Origin: Bacillus sp. AFS029637
GTDB taxonomy: Bacteria > Bacillota > Bacilli > Bacillales > Bacillaceae_G
Assembly (NCBI RefSeq): GCF_002584985.1
Contig: NZ_NUPZ01000033.1
Span: 1-63,705 of the forward strand
Length of the DNA: 63,705 nt
Direction of reading: 5' to 3'
Shown: in pieces, positions 10,301 through 19,085 of the stretch
How positions within the stretch are numbered: position 1 is the stretch's first letter
How the letters are laid out: the number at the start of each line of letters is the position of its first letter
The notes under the pieces: model-generated
The model's database searches: none
The model's input: only the letters and a program-made list of their open reading frames with translations
Told to the model about the DNA's origin: nothing
Translations under genes and position numbers: made by a program

Positions 10301-11737
10301 GGTGCTGATTTCATTAACATTAGCGGGTTTGATGGCGGAACAGGTGCTGCGCGTATTCATGCATTGCAACATGTGGGTCTTCCAGTAGAAATTGGTGTGA
10401 AAGCTGCTCACAACGCTCTACTAGAAGCAGGGATGAGACATAAAGTAGAAATTTGGGCAGATGGTGGTATTCGAAGTGTAAGTGATGCCTTGAAAATTAT
10501 ACTCCTTGGAGCAAACCGTATTGGGTTTGGCACATTATCAATGATTGCAATTGGCTGTACAACTTGCCGCGGATGTCATTTAGATACTTGTCATGTTGGA
10601 ATTGCAACACAAATTGAATCTGAAGCGCAAGCGAAAGAACATGGGCTACGCCGTTTCGTCCCAAGGGAATTAGAAGGTGCAGTTACTGGTTTAATACATT
10701 TATTCACCACTTTTGGCGTAGAACTAAAACGTTTAACAGGGCAGCTTGGTTATACAAATTTACAAGAAATTGTCGGGCGTTCCGATTTATTAAAGCAAGC
10801 TCGTGGCAAAGATTTATTAGACCTATGTAATTTACTGCAAACGATAGAATATCCATCTGTTACAAAAACAGAAGCCGTACCGGAAAAACAATTTGAAACA
10901 GTCCATTCTCTTCACTCAAAAGAATTAGTAGGCGTTGGCGTAGAACAACGCGTTATGGGTGGTCTAGAATCTTGTTATCGCGTTCGTAGTAAACTATATG
11001 AAGCTACTCAACTTGAACCACTTACATTAAAGTATACAAACGGCTCCATTCCAGGAAATGGATTAGGTGCTTACAATAGCGAGAACTTATTTATACACGT
11101 AAATGGCGGTGCGCAAGATGGCATTGGCAAAACGTCCTTTGGCGGTGGTATTTATATCACGAAAGCAAAAGGAAAAGATGGCGTATATTATAACGGTTCT
11201 GTCGGAAAAGGATTTGGATATGGCGCACAAAAAGGGGCACTTTATGTGCAAGGTAACGCCGACGCTCGCGCTGGTATTCGCCTTTCTGGAGCAGATATGA
11301 TTATTGGCGGCAGAATGACAAAACCACTCCGCGAAAAAGAACAAGGAAACATTGGAGTATATTCGAATATTAAAGGTTTTGCTTTTGAATATATGACAAA
11401 TGGGCGAGCACTTGTTTTAGGAGACCCTGGTCCGTGGATTTGTGCTGGTATGACTGGCGGTGTTGTTTATTTACGTCATGATTCAAACTTAGGTTTAACA
11501 GAACAGACCTTAAAAAGAAGAATCGCAAAAGGGGCTAATGTTACATTACAAGCAATTAGTAAACATGGTGTGCAAGATGTGAATGAATTATTGCTAGACT
11601 ATATTCGTGTACTAAACGAGCACGAGCAATACGAAGAAGTTGCTTTATTAACACCATTATTAGATGATATTCAGCATCAGTTTTTTGAAATTATCCCGAA
11701 AAAAGAACAGGCTGATCCGTCTATCTCAACAGAGTGA
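7301..11737 (+). CDS. gltA: Glutamate synthase large subunit (GOGAT alpha)
   Basis: GOGAT transfers the glutamine amide to 2-oxoglutarate, giving two glutamates. The 1478-residue protein has all domains in order. An N-terminal propeptide precedes the Ntn nucleophile Cys in DACGIVSVME (about residue 24), followed by the class II amidotransferase, central and FMN/2-oxoglutarate domains. The 3Fe-4S cysteine cluster CRGCHLDTC lies near residue 1090, and the C-terminal glycine-rich beta-helix near 1230-1440. A strong GAGGGGGG site precedes ATG 7301. No small (gltB) subunit gene is adjacent; the gene is flanked by terminators on both sides. Confidence 0.95.
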   Translation: MLNKKNTWTPSLFRDYRNAEHDACGIVSVMEKRKIPTKENIDLCIRSLVKMNHRAGFINGEGDGIGIHIDVPKALWNEKLKSSGYNPTIVDHPHFIVGHFFLNKNANIVNLKNHIRTQLNNENFAILFESDDVINSDALGPLGKQEEPLFWQVALIAENEVANIEQTLFSVTIKIEENEAIHVASLSRDHVVYKVLGAGDTLVAYYNDLQHPLVASTMTLGHNRYSTNTLSNFFRVQPFSILGHNGEINTIAKLRDQAEMIDVPLTAGGSDSQDLNRTLETLLVQYDYSLFEAMEILFPPIINEIKLYETHLQDLYTYIREAWGHFAQGPAGIISRFKDEAVFSVDSLGLRPVWKVETESSYIFSSEPGVVSPTEYVAEPKPLAPGEKIGLKWNEQDELVLYEYDKYQTQVYNRFKKRVNTTDYHLNLSTPETKKIQGLCDSVQVETKQYVAFGWDREHIQLLEQMATKGVEPIRSLGHDSPLAALDTDRRNIADFIKESVAVVTNPAIDRDREIEHFSTRTVLGERPSLLSGVKQPFVVEMLSPIILEGSVAQSIAEDLHTITYEQLTELFMTHSSITTISATFSSPETLQCALNRISSEAIAAVNNGASLLVLDDAKAHLNEQLWIDPHLVTAKVHQALSENKLRRNCSLVIRSGALRSLHDIVTLYGLGADSINPYLLFATVNDGTKTPIMNLYTALNKGLEKVISTIGIHELRGYGRLYSSIGLHEEIANILQITNFLGSNDLAFSLESLAEDARMRADDYNNPKVRMRKSFHIFPRIWKAIGDVAKGNPYDDYREKLSELENNNPIAIRHLVQTKQAEHIVPTEDVSIRIQNHDLPFIISSMSFGSQNEIAFRAYAEAADQLNMISLNGEGGEIKDMIGKYPHTRGQQVASGRFGVNAELLNSSNLIEIKIGQGAKPGEGGHLPGSKVTAKIAEARNATIGSDLISPSNNHDIYSIEDLAQMITEIKTANQLAKVAVKVPVVPNIGTIAVGIAKAGADFINISGFDGGTGAARIHALQHVGLPVEIGVKAAHNALLEAGMRHKVEIWADGGIRSVSDALKIILLGANRIGFGTLSMIAIGCTTCRGCHLDTCHVGIATQIESEAQAKEHGLRRFVPRELEGAVTGLIHLFTTFGVELKRLTGQLGYTNLQEIVGRSDLLKQARGKDLLDLCNLLQTIEYPSVTKTEAVPEKQFETVHSLHSKELVGVGVEQRVMGGLESCYRVRSKLYEATQLEPLTLKYTNGSIPGNGLGAYNSENLFIHVNGGAQDGIGKTSFGGGIYITKAKGKDGVYYNGSVGKGFGYGAQKGALYVQGNADARAGIRLSGADMIIGGRMTKPLREKEQGNIGVYSNIKGFAFEYMTNGRALVLGDPGPWICAGMTGGVVYLRHDSNLGLTEQTLKRRIAKGANVTLQAISKHGVQDVNELLLDYIRVLNEHEQYEEVALLTPLLDDIQHQFFEIIPKKEQADPSISTE

Positions 11738-11810
11738 TATACACCCTTTTCACTTTCAATAAAAAATTGACGAAGTACACTTCTCATAGTAATCTATAGT
11801 AACAATTTGA

Positions 11811-11839
11811 AACCTGCTGAAATTCAGCAGGTTTTTTTA
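11811..11839 (+). terminator. Intrinsic terminator after gltA
   Basis: The stem AACCTGCTGA/TCAGCAGGTT with loop AAT is followed by seven T residues. Confidence 0.9.
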
Positions 11840-11918
11840 CTAAAAATTGATGTTTAAAAAGAATTAGGAAAAATTATAAAATGAATCTTAATTTCTTTTA
11901 ACGTCACTAAAATATCAC

Positions 11919-11967
11919 TTGCTAACATATTGTAATGAATGTATAGTATCATGTTGTACATTCATTA
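11919..11967 (+). promoter_or_regulatory. Promoter with operator-like inverted repeat before the FUSC-type exporter
   Basis: The -35 box TTGCTA (11919-11924), 17-base spacer and -10 box TATAGT (11942-11947) form a good sigma-A promoter. A perfect 11-base inverted repeat, TAATGAATGTA (11933-11943) and TACATTCATTA (11957-11967), spans the -10 and the start site. This is typical of a repressor operator; the repressor is unknown. Confidence 0.65.
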
Positions 11968-11995
11968 TGACAAGAGAAAGGATCTTATTTAGGGT

Positions 11996-13084
11996 ATGAA
12001 ACTTGGTGCTCGCATTTTAAAAACGGGTATTGCCATCACATTAGCTTTATTTGCTTGTATTTTACTTCACTTACCGAGTCCGGTATTTGCGGGAATCTCA
12101 GCTATCTTCGCTGTTCAACCGTCTGTATACCGTTCGTATTTAACTGCTCTTGAACAAATTCAAGCAAACGTCATTGGTGCGGTATTCGCTATCGTATTTG
12201 CTACTGCTTTTGGACATAATCCTTTTATTATTGGATTAACATGTATATTAGTAATTGCTCTTACATTACAATTACGATTAGAAAACACAATATCAATCGC
12301 TTTAGTAACAGTTATCGCCATTATGGAGTATCAAGGTGAAGATTTCTTTAGTTTCGCCTTACTTCGCTTCGCGACGATTATGATCGGAATTATTGCGGCT
12401 TCACTTGTAAATTTAGTATTTATGCCGCCAAAATACGAAACAAAACTTTATCATCGTATCGTTGATAATACAGAAGAAATTGTGAAATGGATTCGAATGA
12501 ATAGCAGGCAAGCTTCTGACTTTACAACGTTAAAAACTGATATTGATCGTATGAAAGAAAAAATGATCAAACTAAACCATTACTATTTGCTGTATAAAGA
12601 AGAAAGAAGCTACACGAAAAAAGTAAAGTTCGCAAAAATTCGTAAGCTCGTTTTATTCAGGCAAATGTTAGCGACAACAAGTCGTGCTTTAAGTACTTTA
12701 AAGTCATTACATCGTACTGAAAATGAACTGCGCTATATGCCAGAAGAATTTCAAGAATCTATTCAAAACGAACTTGACTCATTAACGCATTATCATGAAC
12801 AAGTTTTATTAAAATTTATTGGTAAAGCAAAGAAACAACAATCCGTTGAAATGCTGGATGAAGTTGAAACGGGTAAACAAGAATTAATTGATATCTTTAT
12901 GGATTATCAAAACAAGGATGATGAAGAAGCATATAAAACATGGCTACATCTCTTCCCTCTTATTTCTGCAATTATTAACTATAGTGAAGAAGTAGAGCAT
13001 TTAGATTTACTTGTGGATAGCTTCTACACATACCATAAACCAGAAACAGAACTTCAAATCGACGATAAAAAAGAAGACGAATAA
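11996..13084 (+). CDS. Aromatic acid exporter family protein (FUSC/DUF939 type)
   Basis: This 362-residue protein has an N-terminal half of about six membrane helices (residues 10-145) and a long C-terminal cytoplasmic, helix-rich half. The layout is that of FUSC/ArAE-type exporters of the DUF939 group. The protein is at the position of B. subtilis ygaE, between ygaD and gsaB, but equivalence was not tested. Its substrate is unknown; the family precedent is efflux of aromatic acids. The promoter carries a palindromic operator-like repeat, so expression is likely inducible. The ribosome binding site is weak (AAAGGATC, 13 bases from ATG). Confidence 0.82.
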   Translation: MKLGARILKTGIAITLALFACILLHLPSPVFAGISAIFAVQPSVYRSYLTALEQIQANVIGAVFAIVFATAFGHNPFIIGLTCILVIALTLQLRLENTISIALVTVIAIMEYQGEDFFSFALLRFATIMIGIIAASLVNLVFMPPKYETKLYHRIVDNTEEIVKWIRMNSRQASDFTTLKTDIDRMKEKMIKLNHYYLLYKEERSYTKKVKFAKIRKLVLFRQMLATTSRALSTLKSLHRTENELRYMPEEFQESIQNELDSLTHYHEQVLLKFIGKAKKQQSVEMLDEVETGKQELIDIFMDYQNKDDEEAYKTWLHLFPLISAIINYSEEVEHLDLLVDSFYTYHKPETELQIDDKKEDE

Positions 13085-13087
13085 AAA

Positions 13088-13120
13088 AACAGCTCCTTTT
13101 ACGCTAAGGGAGCTGTTTCT
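13088..13120. terminator. Bidirectional terminator between the two convergent exporter genes
   Basis: ACAGCTCC and GGAGCTGT form the stem, with A- and T-rich flanks. It serves both the FUSC-type gene and the ABC exporter gene. Confidence 0.8.
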
Positions 13121-14859
13121 GTTATATGTTGAAGTTGATATAAATTGTAATAAAATCCCCTTTTTTTCATTAACTCTTCATGAGAACCTGTTTCTTTAAT
13201 TTCACCGTCTTCAATGTAAATAATTGTATCCACATGCGTAATCGTCGCCAATCGATGTGCGATTATAATCGTCGTCCGATCAGCCGCTAACGTCTGAAGC
13301 GCCTGCTGAATATATCGTTCGTTTTCTAAATCTAAAGCGGAAGTCGCTTCATCTAATATAAGTAACGATGGATTCTTTAGAAACACTCGCGCAATTGCTA
13401 CACGTTGCCTTTGTCCGCCCGATAACTTCACACCACGTTCTCCAACGACAGTACCATAACCATCTGGTAACTCTATAATAAAGTCATGAATTTGCGCAGC
13501 TTTGGCAGCGGCGATCACTTCTGCCTCTGTAGCTTTCGGATTTCCATATAAAATATTTGCTCCAATTGTATCACTAAATAGCAAATTATCTTGCAGTACA
13601 ATTCCAATATGACTACGTAAATTCCTCATATCATACTTTCTTACATCTATCCCATCTATATAAACGGCACCTGAAGAAACATCATAGAAACGTGGGATTA
13701 AACTAGCGAGAGACGACTTTCCTCCCCCACTCGCTCCTACAAGCGCTACCTTCTCTCCTGGCGACATAGTTAGCGAAAGGTTATGTAATATCTCTTTTTC
13801 ATCTGAATTGTAATGAAAAGAAACATTATCAAATATAACTTCCCCATGTAATCTTTTCGTTTGTACCGCACTTGGTACATTAACAATATCGTACTTTTCA
13901 TCTAACAGCTCAAAAACTCGATCCATCGATGCAAAAGACTGAGTTAATGTTGTAGATGAATTAACAAGACGGCGGAGCGGACTATATAAACTGTCCATAT
14001 ATCCGACAAAGGCAACCATAGTCCCTAGTGTTAACGAGCCTTGAATTACTTCATATGCCGCAAAACCAATTACAAGTAACGGTCCTAAATCCGTTAACGT
14101 ATTCACTGCTGAAAATGTCCTTGCCGTCCAACTTGTATGCGTTAGTGCTTTCGTTAAAAATTCATTGTTTCTTTTTTCAAACTGCTTGCCCTCATACTCT
14201 TCTAAGGCAAAACTACGTGTCACTTGCATCCCTTGAATACGTTCATGTAAATATCCTTGCATCGTTGCTAATGCTTGCGAACGCTCTTTCGTCAATTTTC
14301 GAAGACGTCCAAAAAAATATTTCACTGCAACTACATAAATAGGTAAAATTAATAGCGCAACAAATGTTAATTTTATATTCATAGAAAACATTACGATAAC
14401 GGCAATAGCAATTGTCGCAGTATCTAACCAAACATTCATCAAACCAGTAATTACAAAATCCTTTGTTTGTTCTACATCATGAATGACACGTGAAATAATC
14501 TCTCCTGTTTTTGTATTCGAATAATAGCGTAAACTCAACTTTTGTAAGTGACCAAAAATATGTTTCCGTAAATCATATAATATTGTATTCGCAATACGCT
14601 GCGCGAAATATTGGCGATAATATTCAATCGGCGGTCTTAATACTGCAAAAATAAAAAAGGCAATCCCAATTGCTGTTATTAATTGGGACGTTTTGTCTTG
14701 AAGTGACCCTCCGCCTTGAATTACATCATCGATAATATACTTTAATAACCACGGCATGATAAGCGGGATACCGAATTTAACTAGACCGATAACAATCGTA
14801 ACGGCAATAAGCCACCGATATGGTTTAACAAATTGTAAATATCTTTTTATTCCTTGCAC
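13099..14859 (-). CDS. ygaD: ABC transporter, fused permease and ATPase (YgaD type)
   Basis: This 586-residue half-transporter has six membrane helices (residues about 15-320) followed by a nucleotide-binding domain with Walker A GASGGGKSS, signature LSGGQRQR and Walker B LLILDEATSAL. It is an MsbA/BmrA-like exporter that should work as a homodimer in the cytoplasmic membrane. The substrate is unknown. The start is GTG 14859 after GAGGGGGGG; the ATG one base earlier is out of frame and meets a stop after four codons. Position and family match ygaD of B. subtilis. Confidence 0.9.
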   Translation of the reverse strand: MQGIKRYLQFVKPYRWLIAVTIVIGLVKFGIPLIMPWLLKYIIDDVIQGGGSLQDKTSQLITAIGIAFFIFAVLRPPIEYYRQYFAQRIANTILYDLRKHIFGHLQKLSLRYYSNTKTGEIISRVIHDVEQTKDFVITGLMNVWLDTATIAIAVIVMFSMNIKLTFVALLILPIYVVAVKYFFGRLRKLTKERSQALATMQGYLHERIQGMQVTRSFALEEYEGKQFEKRNNEFLTKALTHTSWTARTFSAVNTLTDLGPLLVIGFAAYEVIQGSLTLGTMVAFVGYMDSLYSPLRRLVNSSTTLTQSFASMDRVFELLDEKYDIVNVPSAVQTKRLHGEVIFDNVSFHYNSDEKEILHNLSLTMSPGEKVALVGASGGGKSSLASLIPRFYDVSSGAVYIDGIDVRKYDMRNLRSHIGIVLQDNLLFSDTIGANILYGNPKATEAEVIAAAKAAQIHDFIIELPDGYGTVVGERGVKLSGGQRQRVAIARVFLKNPSLLILDEATSALDLENERYIQQALQTLAADRTTIIIAHRLATITHVDTIIYIEDGEIKETGSHEELMKKRGFYYNLYQLQHITETAPLA

Positions 14860-14880
14860 ATAATCCCCCCCTCTAATAGG

Positions 14881-14913
14881 ACAAACCTGCCGGGAAATTC
14901 CCTGCAGGTTTGT
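14881..14913. terminator. Strong inverted repeat between ntdP and ygaD
   Basis: ACAAACCTGC (14881-14890) pairs with GCAGGTTTGT (14904-14913), with an inner GGGA/TCCC stem. It sits just beyond the ntdP stop on the minus strand. There is no U-run on that strand, so termination there is uncertain. Confidence 0.5.
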
Positions 14914-14914
14914 T

Positions 14915-15445
14915 TTAATTTCTGTACATTAAATATCTCTCATACCACATATCTACGAAATCCGGTGCGAATGGACCTTTCCTTTGATGAATCCATTGCG
15001 TTAATTGTGCTACATTTCGTTTTAAAATGGTGTCAATAACAGGTGGATACTGCATAATTTGACTATGTTTTTCATACTCATCTTCATCTAAAAGCGTATA
15101 TGTCATATCTGGATACACTTTAATATCTAAATCATAATCAATATACTTTAATGCTTCAGAATCATATGCAAAAGGTGAGCTTAAATTGCAATAATAGTAT
15201 ACTCCCTCTTCCCTTAGCATCCCAATCACATTAAACCAATAATTGGCATGAAAGTAACAAATCGCAGGTTCACGAGTAATCCATGTTCGGCCATCTGATT
15301 CTGTCACTACTGTACGATCATTCGCTCCAATCACAAGACTCTGTGTCCCTTTTAAAATCGTTGTCTCTTCCCACATTCTATGAATGGAGCCGTTATGTTT
15401 ATAACTATGTATTTGTACTTTTTCTCCTTCTTTGGGAAATCCCAT
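14915..15445 (-). CDS. ntdP: Nucleoside tri-/diphosphate phosphatase NtdP (DUF402, YgaC)
   Basis: This 176-residue DUF402 beta-barrel protein is homologous to B. subtilis YgaC and Staphylococcus SA1684 (Ntdp). Those metal-dependent enzymes hydrolyse NTPs and NDPs. Characteristic acidic and aromatic stretches are present ([13 protein letters not shown] and the preceding FHANYWFNV). The gene lies between ygaD and the ygaB-like gene, as in B. subtilis. Assignment is by family resemblance and order. Confidence 0.87.
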
Positions 15446-15735
15446 ATATGCTCCCTTCTTTCAACTGCAAATGCCCTTTGAACTGCATTCACTTTTTTTC
15501 TATTATAACTTTTTTGTCGAAATTTTAAAACTAAAGCGACAAAGCTTTACTTTTAAAATGAATACACCAATCCTCTTAAGAGGTGTGGACTTCCGCTGCA
15601 TTACTCATAAAGTTAAGCTTTAATTAAAGCAAGCTCCCCGCAATGATTATTGGAACTCACCAATCAGGATAATAGAAAAAGTCCTTCCTTATTTCCATGT
15701 AAAGAAGGACCTTTAACCTGAAAACACAGTATATC
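15446..15735. other. Gap between ntdP and ygaB
   Basis: This stretch has no credible gene. It contains the ygaB terminator (a hairpin pairing AGTCCTTC-TT with AA-GAAGGACC, about 15678-15713, reading leftward into a T-run) and otherwise AT-rich sequence. Short imperfect repeats such as the CCTCTTAAGAGG palindrome near 15572 were seen; no function is assigned. Confidence 0.5.
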
Positions 15736-15996
15736 TTATCCTAAATTTGAAATCATTTTTTCAGTTTCAAAAGATTTAATCACACTATTCGTTTGCTTTT
15801 CGAATTTTTCATGTAATAGCTTTAATGCTACCTCTGTTCTATATATTTCTTGGCGAATAAAATGTAAGTCTTTTTTATCGCACGTATCCTTTTCACTCAT
15901 TTCGATTTGCTGATATTTCTCTAAATGTGATTGCAATTTTAACAGCTCATCCATCGTTTCCAACTGTTCTCCCACCAACTTATCAAAATCGTTCAT
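15736..15996 (-). CDS. ygaB: YgaB-like small coiled-coil protein
   Basis: This 86-residue, highly charged, all-helical protein (likely coiled coil from residue 5 to 75) has no membrane segment. Opening residues such as LVGEQLETMDELLKLQ, together with the position between sspE and ygaC, identify it as the YgaB family. Function is unknown. GGGGG lies upstream of ATG 15996. Confidence 0.75.
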   Translation of the reverse strand: MNDFDKLVGEQLETMDELLKLQSHLEKYQQIEMSEKDTCDKKDLHFIRQEIYRTEVALKLLHEKFEKQTNSVIKSFETEKMISNLG

Positions 15997-16122
15997 TACT
16001 TACCCCCTTTTAAATTCCTATTACATATTTCTAATCGTGAACTTATTTCTCCTTTGACTACATTTGTTGACTTATTAGAAGTTATGTCGTTCACGTTCTT
16101 TTCATTACAATGACCCACTCAC

Positions 16123-16163
16123 AAAGAAAACACTTCTCTCGAATTAGAGAAGTGTTTTTCTTT
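16123..16163. terminator. Terminator after sspE
   Basis: AAAGAAAACACTTCTCT pairs imperfectly with AGAGAAGTGTTTTTCTTT around a short loop. It is placed immediately after the sspE stop on the minus strand. Confidence 0.8.
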
Positions 16164-16165
16164 CG

Positions 16166-16447
16166 TTACTGATTTGAACTAGAAGATTGTGATTTTTTTG
16201 CAGCTGCTTTCGCATTTTGTTTTTGCACAGCATGCACATCTGTTTCAGTTGCAAACTCAGTACCATAACTAGCATTCGCAGCTTGAGCACCAGAAGCTTG
16301 TGCTTTCTTTGCAGCTGATTGTGCGTTTGCTTGTTTTACTGCTTGTACATTTGTTTCAGTTGCAAATTCTGTACCATAGCTAGCATTTGTACTTTGAATG
16401 CTTGCACCAGAAGTTGCTTTATTATAACCTTGTTGTTTTTTACTCAT
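16166..16447 (-). CDS. sspE: Gamma-type small acid-soluble spore protein
   Basis: Gamma-type SASPs are spore-core amino acid stores degraded by the GPR protease during germination; unlike alpha/beta types they do not coat DNA. The 93-residue protein is rich in Gln, Ala, Lys and Ser and has two tandem repeats, each with [12 protein letters not shown] followed by an alanine/lysine-rich tail. The repeated GTEFATET contains the GPR cleavage signature. ATG 16447 has GGAGGTGAG upstream; the longer in-frame start is excluded. It is at the B. subtilis sspE position. Expression should be forespore specific (sigma-G), a family-based inference. Confidence 0.95.
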   Translation of the reverse strand: MSKKQQGYNKATSGASIQSTNASYGTEFATETNVQAVKQANAQSAAKKAQASGAQAANASYGTEFATETDVHAVQKQNAKAAAKKSQSSSSNQ

Positions 16448-16572
16448 CTTTCTCACCTCCACAATCAATAATGTAACCAATTCACTTAGAAGCTATCCGT
16501 AATTTTCTTTTAAAAAAATTCTGCATATATCTCTCATCACTCATTCAAACTATAGAAAATGGAGGTGGAAAT

Positions 16573-16797
16573 ATGTATATAGGACGCGATATGACTGAAC
16601 TAACGATGGTTTCAAAAAGTGAATGGAAAGAAGATGAATTAGCTTATTTTCATCATTCATTACAACAGATTCTGCCTTATTTAAATGCTGAGGGTCAAAG
16701 TATTTACAAAGAAATTGTAATAGAAATTGAAACAAGAGGCGGCTTACAAGAAGATGAGGCTAGTTGGACTCATGGGACAAAAATTTCTTACGATTAA
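16573..16797 (+). CDS. Conserved small acidic protein of unknown function
   Basis: This 74-residue soluble acidic protein is preceded by GGAGGTGG and ends at a clear terminator, so it is very likely a real gene. I do not recognise a domain. It lies between sspE and mutY, where B. subtilis carries fabL (ygaA). It is unrelated in size to that enoyl-ACP reductase. Confidence 0.7.
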   Translation: MYIGRDMTELTMVSKSEWKEDELAYFHHSLQQILPYLNAEGQSIYKEIVIEIETRGGLQEDEASWTHGTKISYD

Positions 16798-16831
16798 AAA
16801 AGTGTTCCCAATCTAGGGAACACTTTTTTAT
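16796..16831. terminator. Bidirectional terminator between the 74-residue ORF and mutY
   Basis: GTGTTCCC/GGGAACAC with a six-base loop is flanked by A- and T-runs on both sides. Confidence 0.88.
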
Positions 16832-17929
16832 TTATTGCATTGTAATTTTCTCAACGCAATTTTCATAAATTGTACGATGCGATTTTGAGAAAGGTAACTG
16901 TTCAAACGCTTCTTTCGATACAAATTTCAATGTATCTGTTTCAACAATATCACCAGTTACTTTTCCGTAAAATACGAATATATCCCAAGTACGATGTGTA
17001 AACGTATGTTGTACATTCATTGCGTACTCCTCAATAGAAATTGAGAGCTCAAATTTTTCTTTCATATAATCTATAAGCTGTTCCTTCTGATTTCGAATTC
17101 CTTCACCAAGTTCAATATTCGGAAATTCCCACATATTAGCTAATAATCCGGTACCCGGACGCTTATTAATTACGTAACGACCATCTTCAGTTTGAAGTAC
17201 TCCTGCAACGAGCGGTACCATTGTAGGAGCTTTCGCTTTACTTTTTACTGGCAATTCTTTTTGAACACCTTCAGCATATCCCCTACAATGCTCACGTACA
17301 GGACAAAGTAAACAAGATGGATTTTTTGGGATACAAATCAATGCGCCTAGCTCCATTAATCCTTGATTAAAATAAGAAGGGTTTTCTACCGAAATAATTT
17401 CACGTACAATCTCTTCAAACACTTTTCTAGTCTTTTGCTTTGCAATGTCATCCCATACAGATAAAATACGAGATAACACACGCATAACATTCCCGTCAAC
17501 CGCGGGCTCTGGTATACCATATGCAATACTTAAAATAGCACCTTTTGTATATGGTCCTACTCCTTTTAGCTTTTCAATTTTCTTTACATCGCTCGGTACT
17601 ATCCCGCCGTATACTTCTTTTACCTCTTTTACGGCCGCATGTAAATTCCGTGCTCTAGAATAATATCCTAAACCTTCCCATGCTTTTAATACTTCTTCAT
17701 CATCAGCATTTGCTAAAGCTTCCAGCGTAGGAAACTTCCCCATAAAATTTGCGTAATATGGTTTTACAGCTTCTACTCTTGTTTGTTGTAACATAATTTC
17801 CGAAACCCAAACGCGGTATGGATCTTTATTTTTTCGCCACGGTAAATCGCGTTGCTCTTCTTCAAACCAACCAATTAAATCATTTTGGAACTGCTCTATG
17901 TTAAACTTATTTAATATTTCAAGTGTCAA
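16832..17929 (-). CDS. mutY: A/G-specific adenine DNA glycosylase
   Basis: MutY removes adenine mispaired with 8-oxoguanine. The 365-residue protein has the helix-hairpin-helix motif [11 protein letters not shown], the catalytic aspartate in [10 protein letters not shown], and the 4Fe-4S ligands C-x6-C-x2-C-x5-C ([17 protein letters not shown]). The C-terminal half is the NUDIX-like 8-oxoG recognition domain. The start is TTG 17929, eight bases after GAGGGG. Synteny with yfhQ agrees. Confidence 0.96.
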   Translation of the reverse strand: MTLEILNKFNIEQFQNDLIGWFEEEQRDLPWRKNKDPYRVWVSEIMLQQTRVEAVKPYYANFMGKFPTLEALANADDEEVLKAWEGLGYYSRARNLHAAVKEVKEVYGGIVPSDVKKIEKLKGVGPYTKGAILSIAYGIPEPAVDGNVMRVLSRILSVWDDIAKQKTRKVFEEIVREIISVENPSYFNQGLMELGALICIPKNPSCLLCPVREHCRGYAEGVQKELPVKSKAKAPTMVPLVAGVLQTEDGRYVINKRPGTGLLANMWEFPNIELGEGIRNQKEQLIDYMKEKFELSISIEEYAMNVQHTFTHRTWDIFVFYGKVTGDIVETDTLKFVSKEAFEQLPFSKSHRTIYENCVEKITMQ

Positions 17930-18025
17930 ACTTGATCCCCCTCATTTTTTTGCATATAAGTACTATTATAAAGATTTTAGGAAAAAATTTAAGTAAGACG
18001 ACATAGGAAATAGAAGGCAAAGGAC

Positions 18026-18054
18026 TTGAGGTATCGAATAAAAAGAGTTACATT
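18026..18054 (+). promoter_or_regulatory. Sigma-A promoter of yfhP
   Basis: TTGAGG (18026-18031), a 17-base spacer and TACATT (18049-18054) stand 25 bases before the yfhP ATG, which also has GGAGGTGG. Confidence 0.6.
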
Positions 18055-18078
18055 AATAAAAAACGGAGGTGGATTTCT

Positions 18079-19059
18079 ATGGACACAGCCACTCACCTTG
18101 TTATGGGCGTTACTCTAGGCAGTTTGGCAACATTAGATCCAGCCATAGCACAAAGTGATATTGGACCACAAGCAGTTATGCTTGCTACAATTGCAGGTTC
18201 CAATATTCCCGACATCGATACAGTTTTAAAATTACGTAATAACGCTAAATATATAAGAAATCATCGTGGGATTACTCATTCCATTCCAGCAGTAATTCTT
18301 TGGTCATTCCTTATAAGTGGCATCTCTTTCGCCTTCTTTTCAGACGCTCCCTATCTTCATCTACTACTTTGGTCATTTATCGCCGTCTTTCTTCATGTCT
18401 TTGTAGATATTTTCAATGCTTATGGTACACAAGCATTACGGCCATTTACAAAAAAATGGGTAGCGCTCGGCATAATCAATACGTTTGATACTGTCATTTT
18501 CTTTATCCATATGCTAGCGATTGCTTGCATGCTCGTAGGTTCCCATAAAGGGTATACTGCCTTAGCAGCATATATATTGATGATTGTTTACTACATTGGA
18601 CGAATTATGATGCACAGAAATATACGTAGCGTCGTATACAAACGTTTCAATCACGTCGAGAAGATAATCATTTCTCCTTCTTACCGTTTTTATCATTATC
18701 ATTTAGCAATCGTTACAAACGATTCTTACTACGTTGCTAGATGGCATCGTGGTAATATCATGATATACGATAAGTTCGATCGAGTACCGTTCCCAGATAA
18801 TGCTATTATGCGCGCCGCTAAACAAGATGAAAACATATCAGCGTTTTTATCTTTCTCCCCTGTATATCGCTGGGATATTTTCGATTACGATCATTATTAC
18901 GAAGTGCGATTCATTGATTTGCGATATCGAAGTAAAGATTATTATCCATTCGTCGCAATCGTTCAACTCGATCACAATTTGAATATTATTAGTTCCTATA
19001 CAGGATGGATTTTTAGTGAAGAAAAACTTCGAAAGAAGCTGGATTTACTTCCACATTAA
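18079..19059 (+). CDS. yfhP: YfhP: membrane-bound metal-dependent hydrolase (DUF457/YdjM type)
   Basis: This 326-residue protein has an N-terminal DUF457 domain with several membrane helices, the metal-binding type motif NHRGITHS (about residue 55) and an HVFVDIFNAYGT motif. Its C-terminal soluble part of about 120 residues is rich in Tyr, His and Asp. The orthologue is B. subtilis YfhP, next to mutY. A hydrolase activity is assumed from the family (YdjM); the substrate is unknown. Confidence 0.88.
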   Translation: MDTATHLVMGVTLGSLATLDPAIAQSDIGPQAVMLATIAGSNIPDIDTVLKLRNNAKYIRNHRGITHSIPAVILWSFLISGISFAFFSDAPYLHLLLWSFIAVFLHVFVDIFNAYGTQALRPFTKKWVALGIINTFDTVIFFIHMLAIACMLVGSHKGYTALAAYILMIVYYIGRIMMHRNIRSVVYKRFNHVEKIIISPSYRFYHYHLAIVTNDSYYVARWHRGNIMIYDKFDRVPFPDNAIMRAAKQDENISAFLSFSPVYRWDIFDYDHYYEVRFIDLRYRSKDYYPFVAIVQLDHNLNIISSYTGWIFSEEKLRKKLDLLPH

Positions 19060-19085
19060 AAAAAGCGACTTAAGTCGCTTTTTTT
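19058..19085. terminator. Bidirectional terminator between yfhP and yfhJ
   Basis: This is a perfect 28-base palindrome with core AGCGACTTAAGTCGCT bounded by A7 and T7. Confidence 0.9.

Noticed and set aside
7301-11737. Several open frames of 60-130 codons inside gltA on both strands
   Set aside because: They are shadows of one long, domain-complete gene, and none has its own ribosome site.
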